A stretch of DNA of 64,000 nucleotides from contig NZ_JXSK01000010.1 in assembly GCF_001083805.1 (NCBI RefSeq), positions 1-64,000 on the forward strand. The letters run 5' to 3'. Of the stretch, positions 1-11,989 are shown in pieces. Origin of the DNA: Photorhabdus luminescens subsp. luminescens (GTDB taxonomy: Bacteria; Pseudomonadota; Gammaproteobacteria; Enterobacterales; Enterobacteriaceae). Both the position numbers and the translations under genes were made by a program. Every line of letters starts with the position of its first letter. The stretch's first letter is position 1. Under the pieces are notes generated by a model, which saw only the letters and a program-made list of their open reading frames with translations, did no database searches and was not told the DNA's origin.

Positions 1-212
1 GTTCGCCAGAACATGCCAGCTTAGGTGTGTTACGTTCACCGGATATCCCTTCAATTTTAGTGGAAACGGGATTTATCAGTAACTCGGCAGAAGAAGCGTT
101 ACTTGGTTCCAATGATTTTCAGGATAAGCTGGCAAGTGCTATCCATCGGGGATTGCGTAACTATTTTCTAGAGAATCCATTACAGGCTGCCCCTAAAACA
201 GCAAAGAAGTAA
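1..212 (+). CDS. amiB: N-acetylmuramoyl-L-alanine amidase, C-terminal end (partial)
   Basis: Only the last ~70 codons are in the window; the gene is open at the left edge and stops at 212. The remnant has the [14 protein letters not shown] stretch found near the C-terminus of zinc-dependent Amidase_3 enzymes, whose Glu belongs to the active site. These periplasmic enzymes cut the amide between MurNAc and the stem peptide to separate daughter cells. The AmiB assignment rests on its place just upstream of mutL, as in E. coli; AmiA and AmiC are similar in this segment. Confidence 0.85.
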   Translation, partial: SPEHASLGVLRSPDIPSILVETGFISNSAEEALLGSNDFQDKLASAIHRGLRNYFLENPLQAAPKTAKK

Positions 213-221
213 AGGTTAAAT

Positions 222-2123
222 ATGGCGATTAAGATCCTACCTCCTCAATTAGCAAACCAAATTGCGGCTGGCGAAGTCGTAGAGCGCCCTGCATCAGTAG
301 TAAAAGAGTTGGTGGAGAATAGCCTTGATGCTGGCGCTAGCCGTATTGATATTGAAATTGAGCGCGGTGGAGTAAAACTTATTCGTGTTCGTGATAATGG
401 CTGTGGCATCAACCATCAAGATCTTGCGCTAGCGTTGGCGCGTCATGCCACCAGTAAGATTGCCACACTTGATGATTTGGAAGCCATTATCAGTATGGGA
501 TTCCGGGGGGAGGCGCTGGCGAGTATCAGCTCAGTTTCGCGTCTGACATTGACTTCCCGTACGGAAGAACAGCATGAAGCTTGGCAGGCCTATGCGGAAG
601 GGCGGGATATGGCGGTGACGGTGAAGCCGGCGGCACATCCGGTAGGCAGTACTGTCGAAGTGCTGGATCTGTTTTATAACACACCCGCGCGACGTAAATT
701 TCTGCGAACAGAAAAAACGGAATTTGGTCATATTGATGAAGTTGTCAGACGTATTGCACTGGCGCGTCTGGATGTATTGATCAACTTACATCATAACGGT
801 AAGTTGATGCGTCAATACCGGCCAGCGAAAGATGAATCACAGTATGAGCGGCGGTTGGCCTCTATTTGTGGTACCGCTTTTATGCAACGGGCGCTTTCTC
901 TTTCTTGGCAGCACGACGATTTATCGATTAAAGGATGGGTTGTTGACCCGATGAATGCTGAAGCGGGTGGAGATATTCAATATTGTTATGTAAACGGACG
1001 CATGATGCGTGATCGCTTAATTAATCATGCTATACGTCAGGCTTATCAAGATTTGCTCCGAGGAGAACAGCAGCCTGCTTATGTTTTATATTTGGAAGTT
1101 GATCCGCATCAGGTAGATGTGAATGTGCATCCCGCAAAGCATGAAGTTCGCTTCCATCAAGCCCGTTTGGTACATGATTTCATCTATCAGGGTGTAACAG
1201 CCGTATTAAAACAGCGCGGAAGCGGCGCTGAATTGGATATGGCTTGCTGTGAACCTGCTCCGGTATGGGAGCCGGAAAACCGCCCATCAGCAGGGGAAAA
1301 TCATTTTTCCCGGCAAAACAATGCCATACCCACGGCAACATCGTCACCAAAAGAGGTTTTGTCAAGTAAAGGAAGTGCAGGGGGCTCTCGCGGTGGTGAA
1401 AATCGTCAATATCATGCAGACCATTATCAGAAACGTCAGGGTGAGGTGTATCAGAAATTGATGCAGTCTGTACCTGAACTGGAAGAAAAAAGAGAATTGT
1501 TTCCGGCAAGAACCGCTCCAGTTATGGCAGAAAAGGTGACTTCTGTTCCTGTTCAGGTTAAAAATAGCAGCCATAGTTTTGGTAAGGTATTGAGCATCTA
1601 TTCAACGTGCTATGCTCTGATTGAATCTCCATTGGGAATTGGGTTGTTATCTTTGCCAGTAGCTGAACGCTGGTTAAGGCAAGCACAGTTAACACCAACA
1701 GAGCTGGGGCTGAAATCACAGCCGCTGTTGATACCGCTGAAACTAGCTCTTAGTAAAGAGGAAGCTGACGCTTTAAATCGTTATAGTGACTTATTGGGTT
1801 CTTTTGGTATTGAAGCCTCTGTATCTCATGGAAAAGCGACACTACGTGCGGTATCGTTACCATTACGTCAACAAAATCTGCCTAAATTAATTCCTGAGTT
1901 GCTAGGTTACTTAGTACAACAGCCATCAGCATCGACAGAACAGGTTGTAACTTGGCTTGCTCGTCATATTGGCAGTGAGTATGAAACGTGGAATGTTGCG
2001 CAGGCGGTACAGTTATTAGCTGATGTTGAGCGTCTTTGCCCACAACTGGTAAAATCTCCACCAGATGGGCTATTACAATTAATTGATTTACAAGCAGTGG
2101 TGGCATCTCTTACTCATGAGTGA
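222..2123 (+). CDS. mutL: DNA mismatch repair protein MutL
   Basis: A 633-residue MutL, the ATP-driven matchmaker between MutS and the MutH nicking enzyme and UvrD. The N-terminal GHKL ATPase is complete: catalytic E29 and N33 in [13 protein letters not shown]58 in DNGCGI, and the ATP lid GFRGEALAS at 93-101. Residues ~340-440 form a polar, low-complexity linker, and the C-terminal ~190 residues form the dimerisation domain. The metal-binding endonuclease motif of MutL from mutH-less bacteria is not seen, as expected in a Dam/MutH lineage. The ATG lies 9 nt after amiB, and the stop overlaps the miaA start. Confidence 0.98.
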   Translation: MAIKILPPQLANQIAAGEVVERPASVVKELVENSLDAGASRIDIEIERGGVKLIRVRDNGCGINHQDLALALARHATSKIATLDDLEAIISMGFRGEALASISSVSRLTLTSRTEEQHEAWQAYAEGRDMAVTVKPAAHPVGSTVEVLDLFYNTPARRKFLRTEKTEFGHIDEVVRRIALARLDVLINLHHNGKLMRQYRPAKDESQYERRLASICGTAFMQRALSLSWQHDDLSIKGWVVDPMNAEAGGDIQYCYVNGRMMRDRLINHAIRQAYQDLLRGEQQPAYVLYLEVDPHQVDVNVHPAKHEVRFHQARLVHDFIYQGVTAVLKQRGSGAELDMACCEPAPVWEPENRPSAGENHFSRQNNAIPTATSSPKEVLSSKGSAGGSRGGENRQYHADHYQKRQGEVYQKLMQSVPELEEKRELFPARTAPVMAEKVTSVPVQVKNSSHSFGKVLSIYSTCYALIESPLGIGLLSLPVAERWLRQAQLTPTELGLKSQPLLIPLKLALSKEEADALNRYSDLLGSFGIEASVSHGKATLRAVSLPLRQQNLPKLIPELLGYLVQQPSASTEQVVTWLARHIGSEYETWNVAQAVQLLADVERLCPQLVKSPPDGLLQLIDLQAVVASLTHE

Positions 2124-3057
2124 TCAGAAAACTCAACATCTACCAACGGCAATTTTTGTTATGGGGCCGACGGCCTCAGGCAAAACAGCTTTATCTATTG
2201 CTTTACGCCAGCATCTTCCGGTGGAACTGGTCAGTGTTGATTCTGCGCTGATTTATCGTGGAATGGATATTGGTACCGCCAAACCAACAACCGAAGAGCA
2301 AGCGTTGGCGCCTCATCGTTTAATCGATATTCTGGACCCTTCTCAACCTTATTCTGCGGCTGATTTCCGTTGCGATGCATTGAAGGAAATGTCAGAAATT
2401 ACCGCTTCTGGTCGTATTCCTCTGTTGGTTGGAGGAACGATGCTCTATTTCAAGGCGTTACTTGAAGGTTTATCGCCTTTGCCTTCTGCTGATCCCGTTA
2501 TTCGGGCGCAAATAGAACAACAAGCGGCAGAGCAGGGATGGGATGCATTGCACCAGCAATTACAGCAGATTGATCCTGTGGCGGCGTTAAGAATTCATCC
2601 TAATGATCCACAGAGGCTTTCTCGGGCACTGGAAGTTTTTCTTATTTCGGGTAAGACTCTCACTGAATTGACTAAATTGTCAGGAGAATCGCTGCCTTAT
2701 CATGTTCATCAATTTGCTATTGCGCCGGTGAAACGCGAGATCCTTCATCAACGTATTGAGGCGCGTTTTCATCAAATGCTTGAATCAGGGTTTGAAGAGG
2801 AAGTTAAAGCACTTTATGCTCGTCATGATTTGCATGTGGATTTACCTTCTATTCGTTGTGTTGGTTATCGTCAGATGTGGTCTTATCTTTCCGGCGAAAT
2901 TGACTACGATGAAATGATTTATCGCGGTATTTGTGCGACGCGCCAGTTGGCAAAGCGTCAGATAACTTGGCTCAGAGGTTGGAAGTCGGCTCATTGGTTG
3001 GATAGTTCTCAACCAGAGCAAGCTTTAAGCACAGTTATGCAGGTTGTTAGTGCATAG
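2116..3057 (+). CDS. miaA: tRNA dimethylallyltransferase MiaA
   Basis: A 313-residue enzyme that transfers the dimethylallyl group of DMAPP to N6 of A37 in tRNAs reading UNN codons, the first step to ms2i6A. The P-loop-like GPTASGKT sits at 17-24, followed by the [19 protein letters not shown] segment, which binds the acceptor adenosine. The frame is open back to 2083, but ATG 2116 gives the usual N-terminus (MSDQKT) and an 8-nt overlap with the end of mutL, implying translational coupling. Adjacency to hfq is conserved in enterobacteria. Confidence 0.97.
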   Translation: MSDQKTQHLPTAIFVMGPTASGKTALSIALRQHLPVELVSVDSALIYRGMDIGTAKPTTEEQALAPHRLIDILDPSQPYSAADFRCDALKEMSEITASGRIPLLVGGTMLYFKALLEGLSPLPSADPVIRAQIEQQAAEQGWDALHQQLQQIDPVAALRIHPNDPQRLSRALEVFLISGKTLTELTKLSGESLPYHVHQFAIAPVKREILHQRIEARFHQMLESGFEEEVKALYARHDLHVDLPSIRCVGYRQMWSYLSGEIDYDEMIYRGICATRQLAKRQITWLRGWKSAHWLDSSQPEQALSTVMQVVSA

Positions 3058-3167
3058 GTTTATTGATTGTGTACAATTGATGAGTACCAAAGCGCAATTT
3101 TTGAGTAGTTCATTTTTTCGAACCTTTAGGTTCTTAGTTAAAAACAACAAAATAAGGAAAATATAGA

Positions 3168-3476
3168 ATGGCTAAGGGGCAATCTTTGCAAGATCCGTTC
3201 CTGAACGCATTGCGGCGTGAAAGGGTCCCGGTTTCTATTTATTTGGTCAACGGCATCAAATTGCAGGGTCAGATTGAATCTTTTGACCAGTTTGTCATTT
3301 TACTGAAGAATACGGTTAGCCAGATGGTTTATAAACATGCCATCTCTACTGTTGTACCTTCTCGTCCAGTTTCTCATCACAGTAGCAATACGAGTGTAGG
3401 GGCGAGCGTAGGTAATTATCATTCTGGCGGCGTTTCTGCTCCGGCAGCACAACAGGAAAGTGATGGCGCTGAATAA
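3168..3476 (+). CDS. hfq: RNA chaperone Hfq
   Basis: 102 residues. The Sm fold occupies residues 1-66, with Sm1 around [19 protein letters not shown] and Sm2 ending in the YKHAIST motif that binds U-rich sRNA tails at the proximal face. The C-terminal ~35 residues are Ser/Gly/His-rich and disordered, typical of enterobacterial Hfq. Hfq forms a hexamer that pairs sRNAs with mRNAs. A good Shine-Dalgarno (AAGGAAA) precedes the ATG. The 110 nt after miaA could hold an extra promoter, and a strong terminator follows the gene. Confidence 0.98.
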   Translation: MAKGQSLQDPFLNALRRERVPVSIYLVNGIKLQGQIESFDQFVILLKNTVSQMVYKHAISTVVPSRPVSHHSSNTSVGASVGNYHSGGVSAPAAQQESDGAE

Positions 3477-3501
3477 GCTTGAGAGCAGTAATAAAATGAA
3501 G

Positions 3502-3536
3502 AAAAACATAGGTAGGGGGTTTTACCTATGTTTTTT
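3502..3536 (+). terminator. Rho-independent terminator after hfq
   Basis: A 13-bp perfect stem (AAAAACATAGGTA with its complement), an 8-nt G/T loop and a run of six T. It sits between hfq and hflX, so hflX transcription is partly read-through or has its own promoter. The 3' oligo-U is also the kind of end that Hfq binds. Confidence 0.85.
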
Positions 3537-3572
3537 CCTGTAGCGTTTTACTCAGCCTGAGAGGTCGCACCT

Positions 3573-4853
3573 TTGTTTGAACGTTATGAAGGCGGCGAAC
3601 AAGCCGTTGTGGTGCATGTTTTTTTCTCGCAGGATAAAGACACAGATAATCTCAGTGAGTTTGAATCACTGGTAACTTCTGCTGGTGTAGTTCCTGTGCA
3701 AATTGTCACGGGGAGCAGGAAAGCCCCTCATCCGAAATATTTTGTCGGAGAAGGTAAGGCGGAAGAGATTGCTGAGGCGGTGCAGGCTAGTGGTGCTGAT
3801 GTTGTGTTGTTTAATCATGCGCTTAGCCCTGCACAGGAACGCAATCTTGAGCGGCTCTGTCAGTGTCGAGTTATCGACCGCACCGGCGTGATTCTGGATA
3901 TTTTTGCCCAACGGGCGCGGACTCACGAAGGGAAGTTACAGGTAGAGTTGGCGCAGTTACGTCATCTTTCTACCCGTCTTGTCCGGGGATGGACTCACCT
4001 TGAACGTCAGAAAGGTGGGATTGGTCTGAGAGGGCCGGGGGAAACGCAGCTTGAGACGGACCGGCGTTTATTACGGGATAAAATCCGTCAGATCCTGAGT
4101 CGTCTGAGCCGGGTTGAGAAACAGCGCGAACAGGGGCGTCAAGCGCGAAATAAAGCGGATATACCGACGGTTTCATTGGTGGGATATACCAACGCTGGTA
4201 AATCGAGTTTGTTTAATCGCATGACGGCTGCTGAGGTTTATGCGGCTGATCAATTGTTCGCTACGCTGGACCCAACGTTGCGACGGATTGAAGTTAATGA
4301 TGTTGGTACGGTAGTACTGGCTGATACAGTTGGCTTTATTCGTCATCTGCCTCATGATCTGGTGGCGGCATTTAAAGCGACGTTGCAAGAAACTCGGCAG
4401 GCAACACTGTTGCTGCATATTGTTGACGCTGCGGATAGTCGCATTGACGAAAATATTGCTGCTGTTGACAGCGTACTGGAAGAAATTGAAGCGCATCAAA
4501 TTCCGGTGCTATTGGTGATGAATAAGATTGATATGCTGGAAAGCTTTACGCCGCGTATTGATCGCAACGAAGATAACTTACCGGTTAGAGTTTGGTTGTC
4601 TGCGCAAACTGGTGAAGGTATCCCGTTATTGTTACAAGCGTTAACGGAGCGTCTTTCGGGTGAAATTGCACATTACGAATTGCGTTTGCCGCCGGAAGCT
4701 GGTCGTTTACGCAGCCGCTTCTATCAACTGCAAGCAATAGAGAAAGAGTGGATAGAAGAGGACGGTAAGGTTGGTATCGAAGTGAGAATGCCGATTGTTG
4801 ACTGGCGCCGTCTATGCAAACAAGAGCAGGATTTGTTTGATTATGTTGTCTGA
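3573..4853 (+). CDS. hflX: Ribosome-splitting GTPase HflX
   Basis: A 426-residue GTPase that binds the 50S subunit and rescues stalled or heat-damaged ribosomes. The N-terminal HflX domain carries the signature [18 protein letters not shown]; the G domain follows with G1 GYTNAGKSS (~204-212), G3 DTVGF and G4 NKID. The start is TTG ([10 protein letters not shown]), as in E. coli hflX; no ATG gives the conserved N-terminus. It sits between hfq and hflK as in relatives. Confidence 0.97.
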   Translation: MFERYEGGEQAVVVHVFFSQDKDTDNLSEFESLVTSAGVVPVQIVTGSRKAPHPKYFVGEGKAEEIAEAVQASGADVVLFNHALSPAQERNLERLCQCRVIDRTGVILDIFAQRARTHEGKLQVELAQLRHLSTRLVRGWTHLERQKGGIGLRGPGETQLETDRRLLRDKIRQILSRLSRVEKQREQGRQARNKADIPTVSLVGYTNAGKSSLFNRMTAAEVYAADQLFATLDPTLRRIEVNDVGTVVLADTVGFIRHLPHDLVAAFKATLQETRQATLLLHIVDAADSRIDENIAAVDSVLEEIEAHQIPVLLVMNKIDMLESFTPRIDRNEDNLPVRVWLSAQTGEGIPLLLQALTERLSGEIAHYELRLPPEAGRLRSRFYQLQAIEKEWIEEDGKVGIEVRMPIVDWRRLCKQEQDLFDYVV

Positions 4854-4958
4854 TGTGCCTATCAGGTGAATATCAGAAAACTTATGTGATTGAGAGTCGG
4901 CTTGTTGATAAGAGACTCTTGGCCTGAAAAACCAATCATAAAAGAATGGAGCTAAAAC

Positions 4959-6179
4959 ATGGCGTGGAATCAGCCCGGGAACAACGGACAAGACCGCGAC
5001 CCGTGGGGGAGCAGCAATAATAGCGGCAATTCCGGCGGGAACAAAAGTGGTCGAAACCGTGGGGCATCTGATCTCGACGATCTGTTCCGTAAGCTGAGCA
5101 GTAAACTCGGGGGTTTTGGTGGGAACAAGGGCGGTAATGGTTCTGACCAAGGGGCAAAATTTGGCGGGCGTATTGTTAGCCTTGTCGCTGTTGCTGTCGT
5201 CGTGATCTGGGCCGCTAGCGGTTTTTATACGATTAAAGAAACAGAACGTGGTGTTGTTACCCGTTTGGGTAAGTTTAGCCATATTGTGCAGCCAGGTCTA
5301 AACTGGAAACCCACATTCATTGATGAAGTTGTTCCAGTTAACGTGGAATCTGTTCGTGAATTGGCAACCGCCGGCGTGATGCTGACATCAGATGAAAGCG
5401 TTGTTCGCGTGGAGATGAACGTGCAGTATCGTGTGACTGAGCCTGCCGCTTATCTTTACAGTGTGACAAGTCCTGATAATAGCTTGCGTCAAGCAACGGA
5501 TAGCGCGGTACGTGGTGTTGTTGGTAAATATACGATGGATAAAATTTTGACGGCAAACCGTATGATTGTCCGTGATGACACTCAGCGTGAGTTGGAAAAG
5601 ACGATTCTTCCGTATCGAATGGGAATAACCTTGTTGGATGTTAACTTCCAGGCTGCTCGCCCGCCGGAAGAAGTTAAGGCTGCCTTTGACGATGTTATTG
5701 CTGCTCGTGAAAATGAACAGCAGTCTATTCGTGAAGCGGAGGCTTATTCGAACGAAGTCTTGCCGCGTGCGAAAGGTGATGCTCAACGTATCATTGAAGA
5801 GGCGAAAGCGTATAAGGCTCGTGTAGTATTGGAAGCGCAGGGGGAAGTGGCAAGCTTTGCCAAAATGCTGCCTAGGTATAAAGAGGCGCCTGAGATTACC
5901 CGTGAACGTCTGTACATTGAAACAATGGAAAAAGTGTTGAGCCGTACCCGCAAAGTTATTGTTAATGATAACAACAATAATTTGTTGGTATTGCCATTAG
6001 AGCAAATGTTACGCGGCGATGCTTCTGGTGTTAAAAAAGAGGGAACAGTGCAATCAGATAATACGGTAGCTTCTGATCTGCGGGTTACTCGTCCAACTCT
6101 GCCTTCAAATTCAGGCCGGGGCGCGAATTATAACCGAACAGATAATCTGCGTAATGACATTATCAGGGTAGGGAGATAA
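4959..6179 (+). CDS. hflK: FtsH protease modulator HflK
   Basis: A 406-residue SPFH/band-7 protein. A Gly/Asn-rich cytoplasmic tail (1-70) precedes one transmembrane helix at ~71-90 and a periplasmic SPFH domain with a long Ala/Glu-rich helix around 260-330. With HflC it forms the inner-membrane cage that holds FtsH hexamers and modulates their proteolysis. The gene has its own ribosome site (TGGAG) and lies 5 nt upstream of hflC, consistent with obligate co-translation. ftsH itself is in this window near 52 kb. Confidence 0.97.
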   Translation: MAWNQPGNNGQDRDPWGSSNNSGNSGGNKSGRNRGASDLDDLFRKLSSKLGGFGGNKGGNGSDQGAKFGGRIVSLVAVAVVVIWAASGFYTIKETERGVVTRLGKFSHIVQPGLNWKPTFIDEVVPVNVESVRELATAGVMLTSDESVVRVEMNVQYRVTEPAAYLYSVTSPDNSLRQATDSAVRGVVGKYTMDKILTANRMIVRDDTQRELEKTILPYRMGITLLDVNFQAARPPEEVKAAFDDVIAARENEQQSIREAEAYSNEVLPRAKGDAQRIIEEAKAYKARVVLEAQGEVASFAKMLPRYKEAPEITRERLYIETMEKVLSRTRKVIVNDNNNNLLVLPLEQMLRGDASGVKKEGTVQSDNTVASDLRVTRPTLPSNSGRGANYNRTDNLRNDIIRVGR

Positions 6180-6184
6180 TAATC

Positions 6185-7195
6185 ATGCGTAAATCATTAG
6201 TCGTTGTTATTGTCGCAGTATTAGTTGCTCTCTATGCCTCTCTATTTATTGTGCAGGAAGGGCAGCGTGGCATTGTACTGCGTTTTGGCAAGGTTCTGCG
6301 TGATGCGGGAAATAAACCGATTGTTTATGAGCCAGGGCTACATTTCAAAATACCTTTTGTTGAAACAGTGAAAACCCTGGATGCTCGTATTCAGACGATG
6401 GATATTCAGGCCGACCGTTTCTTGACCAGTGAAAATAAGGACCTGATAGTTGATTCTTACCTGAAATGGCGGATTAACGATTTCAGCCGTTATTATCTGG
6501 CAACCGGTAATGGTGATATTTCTCAAGCAGAAGTATTGTTAAAGCGTAAATTCAGTGACCGCCTGCGTTCTGAAATTGGCCGTAAGGATGTGCGTGGTAT
6601 TGTAACGGATTCCCGTGGTCAATTGACCACAGATGTTCGTGATGCGCTGAACAAAGGTACAACGGATAAGGAAACAGCGAGTACAACTGAAGCGGATGAT
6701 GCTATTGCATCGGCGGCGGCTCGTGTAGAGCAAGAAACGGCAGATAAACAGCCTGCTATCAATCCGAACAGTATGGCGGCATTGGGTATTGAAGTTGTTG
6801 ATGTGCGTATCAAACAAATCAATTTACCATTGGAAGTTTCAGAAGCGATTTACCAGCGTATGCGCGCTGAGCGTGAAGCGGTAGCTCGTCGTCATCGTTC
6901 ACAAGGTTTGGAAGAAGCAGAAAAACTGCGTGCAGCAGCAGATAAGCAGGTTATTGAAATCCGTGCAAAAGCGGAGCGTGAAGCGCTTACTTTGCGTGGC
7001 TCTGGTGATGCGGAAGCCGCTAAACTGTTTGCTGATGCATTCAGCCAAGCGCCGGATTTCTATGCCTTTATCCGTAGTTTACGCGCTTACGAGAAAAGCT
7101 TTAGTGGAGACGGGAAAGATGTTTTGGTATTAAGTCCAGAAGCTGATTTCTTCCGCTATATGAAAGCGCCTGAAAAGCGTGCGGTTCAGCACTAA
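6185..7195 (+). CDS. hflC: FtsH protease modulator HflC
   Basis: 336 residues, with one N-terminal transmembrane anchor at ~5-22, a band-7/SPFH domain and a long charged helix (~215-270). It is the obligate partner of HflK in the periplasmic HflKC ring around FtsH. The region around residues 155-185 is Ala/Thr/Asp/Glu-rich, a variable insertion also present in other enterobacterial HflC proteins. It is followed by an ERIC repeat rather than directly by yjeT or purA. Confidence 0.97.
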   Translation: MRKSLVVVIVAVLVALYASLFIVQEGQRGIVLRFGKVLRDAGNKPIVYEPGLHFKIPFVETVKTLDARIQTMDIQADRFLTSENKDLIVDSYLKWRINDFSRYYLATGNGDISQAEVLLKRKFSDRLRSEIGRKDVRGIVTDSRGQLTTDVRDALNKGTTDKETASTTEADDAIASAAARVEQETADKQPAINPNSMAALGIEVVDVRIKQINLPLEVSEAIYQRMRAEREAVARRHRSQGLEEAEKLRAAADKQVIEIRAKAEREALTLRGSGDAEAAKLFADAFSQAPDFYAFIRSLRAYEKSFSGDGKDVLVLSPEADFFRYMKAPEKRAVQH

Positions 7196-7208
7196 TAGAT
7201 GCTGAATC

Positions 7209-7335
7209 TATACCCTATGGATTTCAAGATGCGTCGCGACGGCAAGGGAGCGAATCCCCAGGAGCATAGATAACTATGTGACTGGGGTGAGTGAGCGCAG
7301 CCAACAAAGAGGCAACTTGAAAGACGACGGGTATA
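7209..7335. repeat. ERIC element, full length (127 bp)
   Basis: An imperfect palindrome with terminal TATACCC and GGGTATA. It contains the two diagnostic core blocks GAATCCCCAGGAGC and GTGACTGGGGTGAG, and ends in CAACTTGAAAGACGACGG. Measured tip to tip it is exactly 127 bp, the canonical ERIC length. It lies in the transcribed space after hflC, where it would fold into a long RNA hairpin. ERICs are non-autonomous (MITE-like) and common in Photorhabdus and Yersinia. Confidence 0.93.
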
Positions 7336-7341
7336 TAAGTC

Positions 7342-7362
7342 AGGCCCGCATCCGGCGGGCCT
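7342..7362 (+). terminator. GC-rich hairpin downstream of hflC
   Basis: An 8-bp perfect stem (AGGCCCGC/GCGGGCCT) with a 5-nt loop, just after the ERIC element. The tail (TGTCATG) is poor in T, so this may be a weak or factor-assisted terminator of the hfl operon. Confidence 0.5.
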
Positions 7363-7434
7363 TGTCATGTCTGGTGGTCAACAAAAATAACGGATGTGAT
7401 AAAAATTACTGAAAGGTGTGGGATGAGATGTTAG

Positions 7435-8766
<1,332 letters not shown>

Positions 8767-8785
8767 TGGTACCTATGATCAGGTA

Positions 8786-8810
8786 AAGCCGGGCTTTTCA
8801 GCCCGGTTTT
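8786..8810 (+). terminator. Rho-independent terminator after purA
   Basis: Stem AGCCGGGC/GCCCGGTT (one G-U pair), loop TTTTCA, and a T-rich tail beginning at 8807. Confidence 0.85.
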
Positions 8811-8956
8811 TTGCTATTTGTTGTGGTCTTTTTTGCTTAATGATTAGGAGATCAACATGATTTTGGCCGATTCATGGTATATAAGTTGAACAAGTGCTTA
8901 TTTTTTCAGTTTGTTCTCGGATATATTAATTTATATCTTATTATCCAGAGGTTGAT

Positions 8957-9382
8957 GTGCAGTTAACGAGCTTTACAGATTATGGCTTGCGTGCGCTAAT
9001 TTATATGGCTTCTTTACCGCAAAGCCGGATGACCAGTATTTCTGAGGTCACTGATATTTATGGTGTTTCTCGTAACCACATGGTAAAAATCATTAACCAA
9101 TTGAGCCACTTAGGATTAGTGGATGCTGTTCGTGGTAAAAACGGCGGTATCCGTTTAGGTAAGCCAGCGAAGGATATCAGAATTGGCGATGTTGTTCGCG
9201 CTCTTGAACCATTATCGTTGGTTGACTGTAGTCAGGAATCTTGCCATATCACGTCTGCGTGTCGCCTGAAGGTAGTCTTAAATCAGGCAATAGAAAGGTT
9301 TTTAGAAGAGCTAGATAAGCATACTTTAGCTGATATGATTGAAGATAATGTCCCCCTTTATAAGCTGCTTCTGACCGAATGA
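8957..9382 (+). CDS. nsrR: Nitric-oxide-sensing repressor NsrR
   Basis: A 141-residue Rrf2-family regulator. It has an N-terminal winged helix-turn-helix (~28-50, with [13 protein letters not shown]) and a cluster-binding loop with C91, C96 and C102 that ligates a [2Fe-2S] or [4Fe-4S] cluster destroyed by NO. It represses NO-detoxification genes such as hmp. The start is GTG after AGAGGTTGAT, giving the conserved [17 protein letters not shown]-terminus. It lies just upstream of rnr and is probably co-transcribed with it. Confidence 0.96.
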   Translation: MQLTSFTDYGLRALIYMASLPQSRMTSISEVTDIYGVSRNHMVKIINQLSHLGLVDAVRGKNGGIRLGKPAKDIRIGDVVRALEPLSLVDCSQESCHITSACRLKVVLNQAIERFLEELDKHTLADMIEDNVPLYKLLLTE

Positions 9383-9426
9383 AGAAATGGCGCAAACAGC
9401 CTGCTGATGACAACGGAGGAACAGCC

Positions 9427-11868
9427 ATGTCACAAGATCCTTTTTTAGGGCGCGAAGCAGAAAAATACGAATCACCTATTCCAAGCCGTGAGTACATCTT
9501 AGACATTATTGCTAAACATACTGTACCGGTAAGTCGCCAAGAACTGGCACGAGAGTTGAACCTGATTAACGATGAGGAGATTGAAGCATTACGTCGTCGT
9601 TTACGGGCAATGGAGCGTGATGGTCAACTGGTTTTCACTCGTCGCCAATGTTATGCCTTGCCGGAAAGATTGGATTTATTGAAAGGTACCGTTATTGGGC
9701 ATAGAGATGGCTATGGTTTTCTGCGAGCGGAAGGCCACAAAGATGATTTTTATCTCTCTGCTGAGCAGCTAAAAATGGCGATTCATGGTGATGTTGTGCT
9801 GGCGCAACCATTATCTATGAATCGCAAAGGGCGTAATGAAGCGCGTATCGTTCGTGTATTGGTGCCTAAGGCCAGCCAGATTGTTGGTCGCTATTTTCTT
9901 GATTCTGGTATGGGATTTGTCGTGCCGGATGATAGCCGTTTAAGCTTTGATATCCTGATCCCGAAAGATGAAAGCGGTGGCGCTCGCATGGGAAATGTGG
10001 TGGTAGTCGAGTTGATTACACGCCCGGGGCGCCGCACAAAAGCTGTCGGTAAAATTGTTGAAGTGTTGGGTGAAAAGATGGGAACGAACATGGCGGTGGA
10101 GATTGCCCTGCGTACTCATGAAATTCCCCACAGTTGGCCGCCGCAAGTGGAAAACCAGGTCGCTTCTTTGGATGAGCAGGTACCAGAATCGGCGAAAAAA
10201 GGCCGTGTTGATCTGCGTGCGCTGCCGTTGGTGACAATCGATGGTGAAGATGCCCGTGATTTTGATGATGCCGTTTATTGTGAAAGGAAGCGAAGCGGTG
10301 GTTGGCGTTTATGGGTTGCCATTGCGGATGTCAGTTACTATGTGCGTCCACAAACGGCGTTAGATACCGAAGCACGTAACCGGAGTAATTCGGTTTACTT
10401 CCCATCTCAGGTTGTGCCCATGTTGCCGGAGGTGCTTTCTAATGGCCTCTGTTCTCTGAATCCACAGGTTGATCGCCTTTGTATGGTGTGTGAGATGACG
10501 GTTTCAGCGCAGGGGCGATTATCATCTTATAAATTTTACGAAGCTGTCATGAATTCTCACGCCCGTCTGACATATACCAAAGTATGGCGTATATTGCAGG
10601 GTGATGAGGAGCTGCGTGAGCACTACAAGCCACTGGTTCAGCATATTGAGCATTTACATGAGTTGTATCAGGCATTGGAAAATGCCCGTGAGCAACGTGG
10701 CGCAATCTCGTTTGAGTCAGAAGAGGCGAAGTTTATCTTTAATGCTGAACGTCGTATCGAGCGAATTGAACCGATTGTTCGTAATGATGCTCATAAGCTG
10801 ATTGAAGAGTGTATGATTTTGGCGAATATTGCTGCGGCGCGCTTCGTGGAAAAAAACGGGGAGCCGGTGCTGTACCGTATTCATGATCGGCCAAAAGAAG
10901 AGAGCATTGTTAACCTGCGCTCGGTTTTCGGCGAATTAGGATTGACGTTGCCTGGCGGCATGCAACCAACACCAAAAGATTATGCGCAACTGATGCATCA
11001 AGTGGCTGAACGCCCGGATCATGAGCTATTACAAACCTTATTGCTACGTTCAATGAAGCAGGCAATTTATGATCCGGAAAACCGAGGGCACTTCGGTCTG
11101 TCATTAAATTCTTATGCGCATTTTACCTCACCTATTCGCCGTTACCCTGATCTAGTATTGCATCGAGCGATTAAATATCTGCTGGCGAAACAGCAAGGTA
11201 TTGTTGAGCAGTGTGGAACACCGACCGGCGGATGGCACAGTGATATGGAACAGATGTTGCAACTAGGCCAACACTGCTCCATGACAGAGCGCCGCGCAGA
11301 TGAAGCGACGAGAGATGTTGCCGATTGGCTTAAGTGTGATTTTATGCAGGATCAGGTGGGCAATACTTTTACTGGGATTATCACGAGTGTGACGGGTTTT
11401 GGTTTCTTTGTTCGTTTGAATGATCTGTTTATTGACGGCTTGGTGCATGTTTCCACACTGAGTAATGATTATTATCATTTCGATAATGTCGGTCAGCGTT
11501 TAGTGGGTGAATACTCGGGTAAAACTTTCCGCTTAGGGGATGAAGTTGAAATTCGTGTGGAAGCGGTTCATATGGATGAACGTAATATTGACTTTAAGCT
11601 GCTTTCTACCACCCGAAAAGCCCGGAATGTCGGCAAGACAGCGCGTGATAGAGCGAAAAAAGTAGAACCTGGACGAGGAAATAGTAAGAAAACAGGGCGT
11701 GGTTATCGCAAAGAGATGCACTCTGAGCTTGATGGCGCTGTCCGTAAAAAGAGATCAGCGGATAAACCTAAAGTGGAGAAGAAAAAGGGTAAAACGCTTT
11801 CTGCTAAGACTCAGAAAATTGCCGCTAAATTCAAAGCCAAACGGGCTAAGAAAAGCGCAGATAAATAA
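9427..11868 (+). CDS. rnr: Exoribonuclease R (RNase R)
   Basis: An 813-residue 3'-5' exoribonuclease that can unwind structured RNA; it acts in mRNA and rRNA quality control and trans-translation. In order: an N-terminal helix-turn-helix-like region, two cold-shock domains, the RNB catalytic domain with the metal-binding [10 protein letters not shown] motif near 272-281, an S1 domain (~640-725) and a very Lys/Arg-rich tail. ATG 9427 is preferred over the open upstream frame because MSQDPF is the family N-terminus and GGAGG lies 8 nt upstream. Confidence 0.97.
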   Translation: MSQDPFLGREAEKYESPIPSREYILDIIAKHTVPVSRQELARELNLINDEEIEALRRRLRAMERDGQLVFTRRQCYALPERLDLLKGTVIGHRDGYGFLRAEGHKDDFYLSAEQLKMAIHGDVVLAQPLSMNRKGRNEARIVRVLVPKASQIVGRYFLDSGMGFVVPDDSRLSFDILIPKDESGGARMGNVVVVELITRPGRRTKAVGKIVEVLGEKMGTNMAVEIALRTHEIPHSWPPQVENQVASLDEQVPESAKKGRVDLRALPLVTIDGEDARDFDDAVYCERKRSGGWRLWVAIADVSYYVRPQTALDTEARNRSNSVYFPSQVVPMLPEVLSNGLCSLNPQVDRLCMVCEMTVSAQGRLSSYKFYEAVMNSHARLTYTKVWRILQGDEELREHYKPLVQHIEHLHELYQALENAREQRGAISFESEEAKFIFNAERRIERIEPIVRNDAHKLIEECMILANIAAARFVEKNGEPVLYRIHDRPKEESIVNLRSVFGELGLTLPGGMQPTPKDYAQLMHQVAERPDHELLQTLLLRSMKQAIYDPENRGHFGLSLNSYAHFTSPIRRYPDLVLHRAIKYLLAKQQGIVEQCGTPTGGWHSDMEQMLQLGQHCSMTERRADEATRDVADWLKCDFMQDQVGNTFTGIITSVTGFGFFVRLNDLFIDGLVHVSTLSNDYYHFDNVGQRLVGEYSGKTFRLGDEVEIRVEAVHMDERNIDFKLLSTTRKARNVGKTARDRAKKVEPGRGNSKKTGRGYRKEMHSELDGAVRKKRSADKPKVEKKKGKTLSAKTQKIAAKFKAKRAKKSADK

Positions 11869-11874
11869 TCAAAG

Positions 11875-11898
11875 GGCTATCCTATTAGCAGGATAGCC
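11875..11898 (+). terminator. Hairpin after rnr
   Basis: GGCTATCC and GGATAGCC pair perfectly around an 8-nt loop, just past the rnr stop. The tail TGAATATTTT is only moderately T-rich, so termination may be partial and allow read-through into rlmB. Confidence 0.55.
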
Positions 11899-11989
11899 TG
11901 AATATTTTAATCTCCCCCTGAATAGATGGAGCTTATTCAATAGGCTCACAGTATTGTCAGTGCTGTATAACAGTGAAAATAAGAAGATT

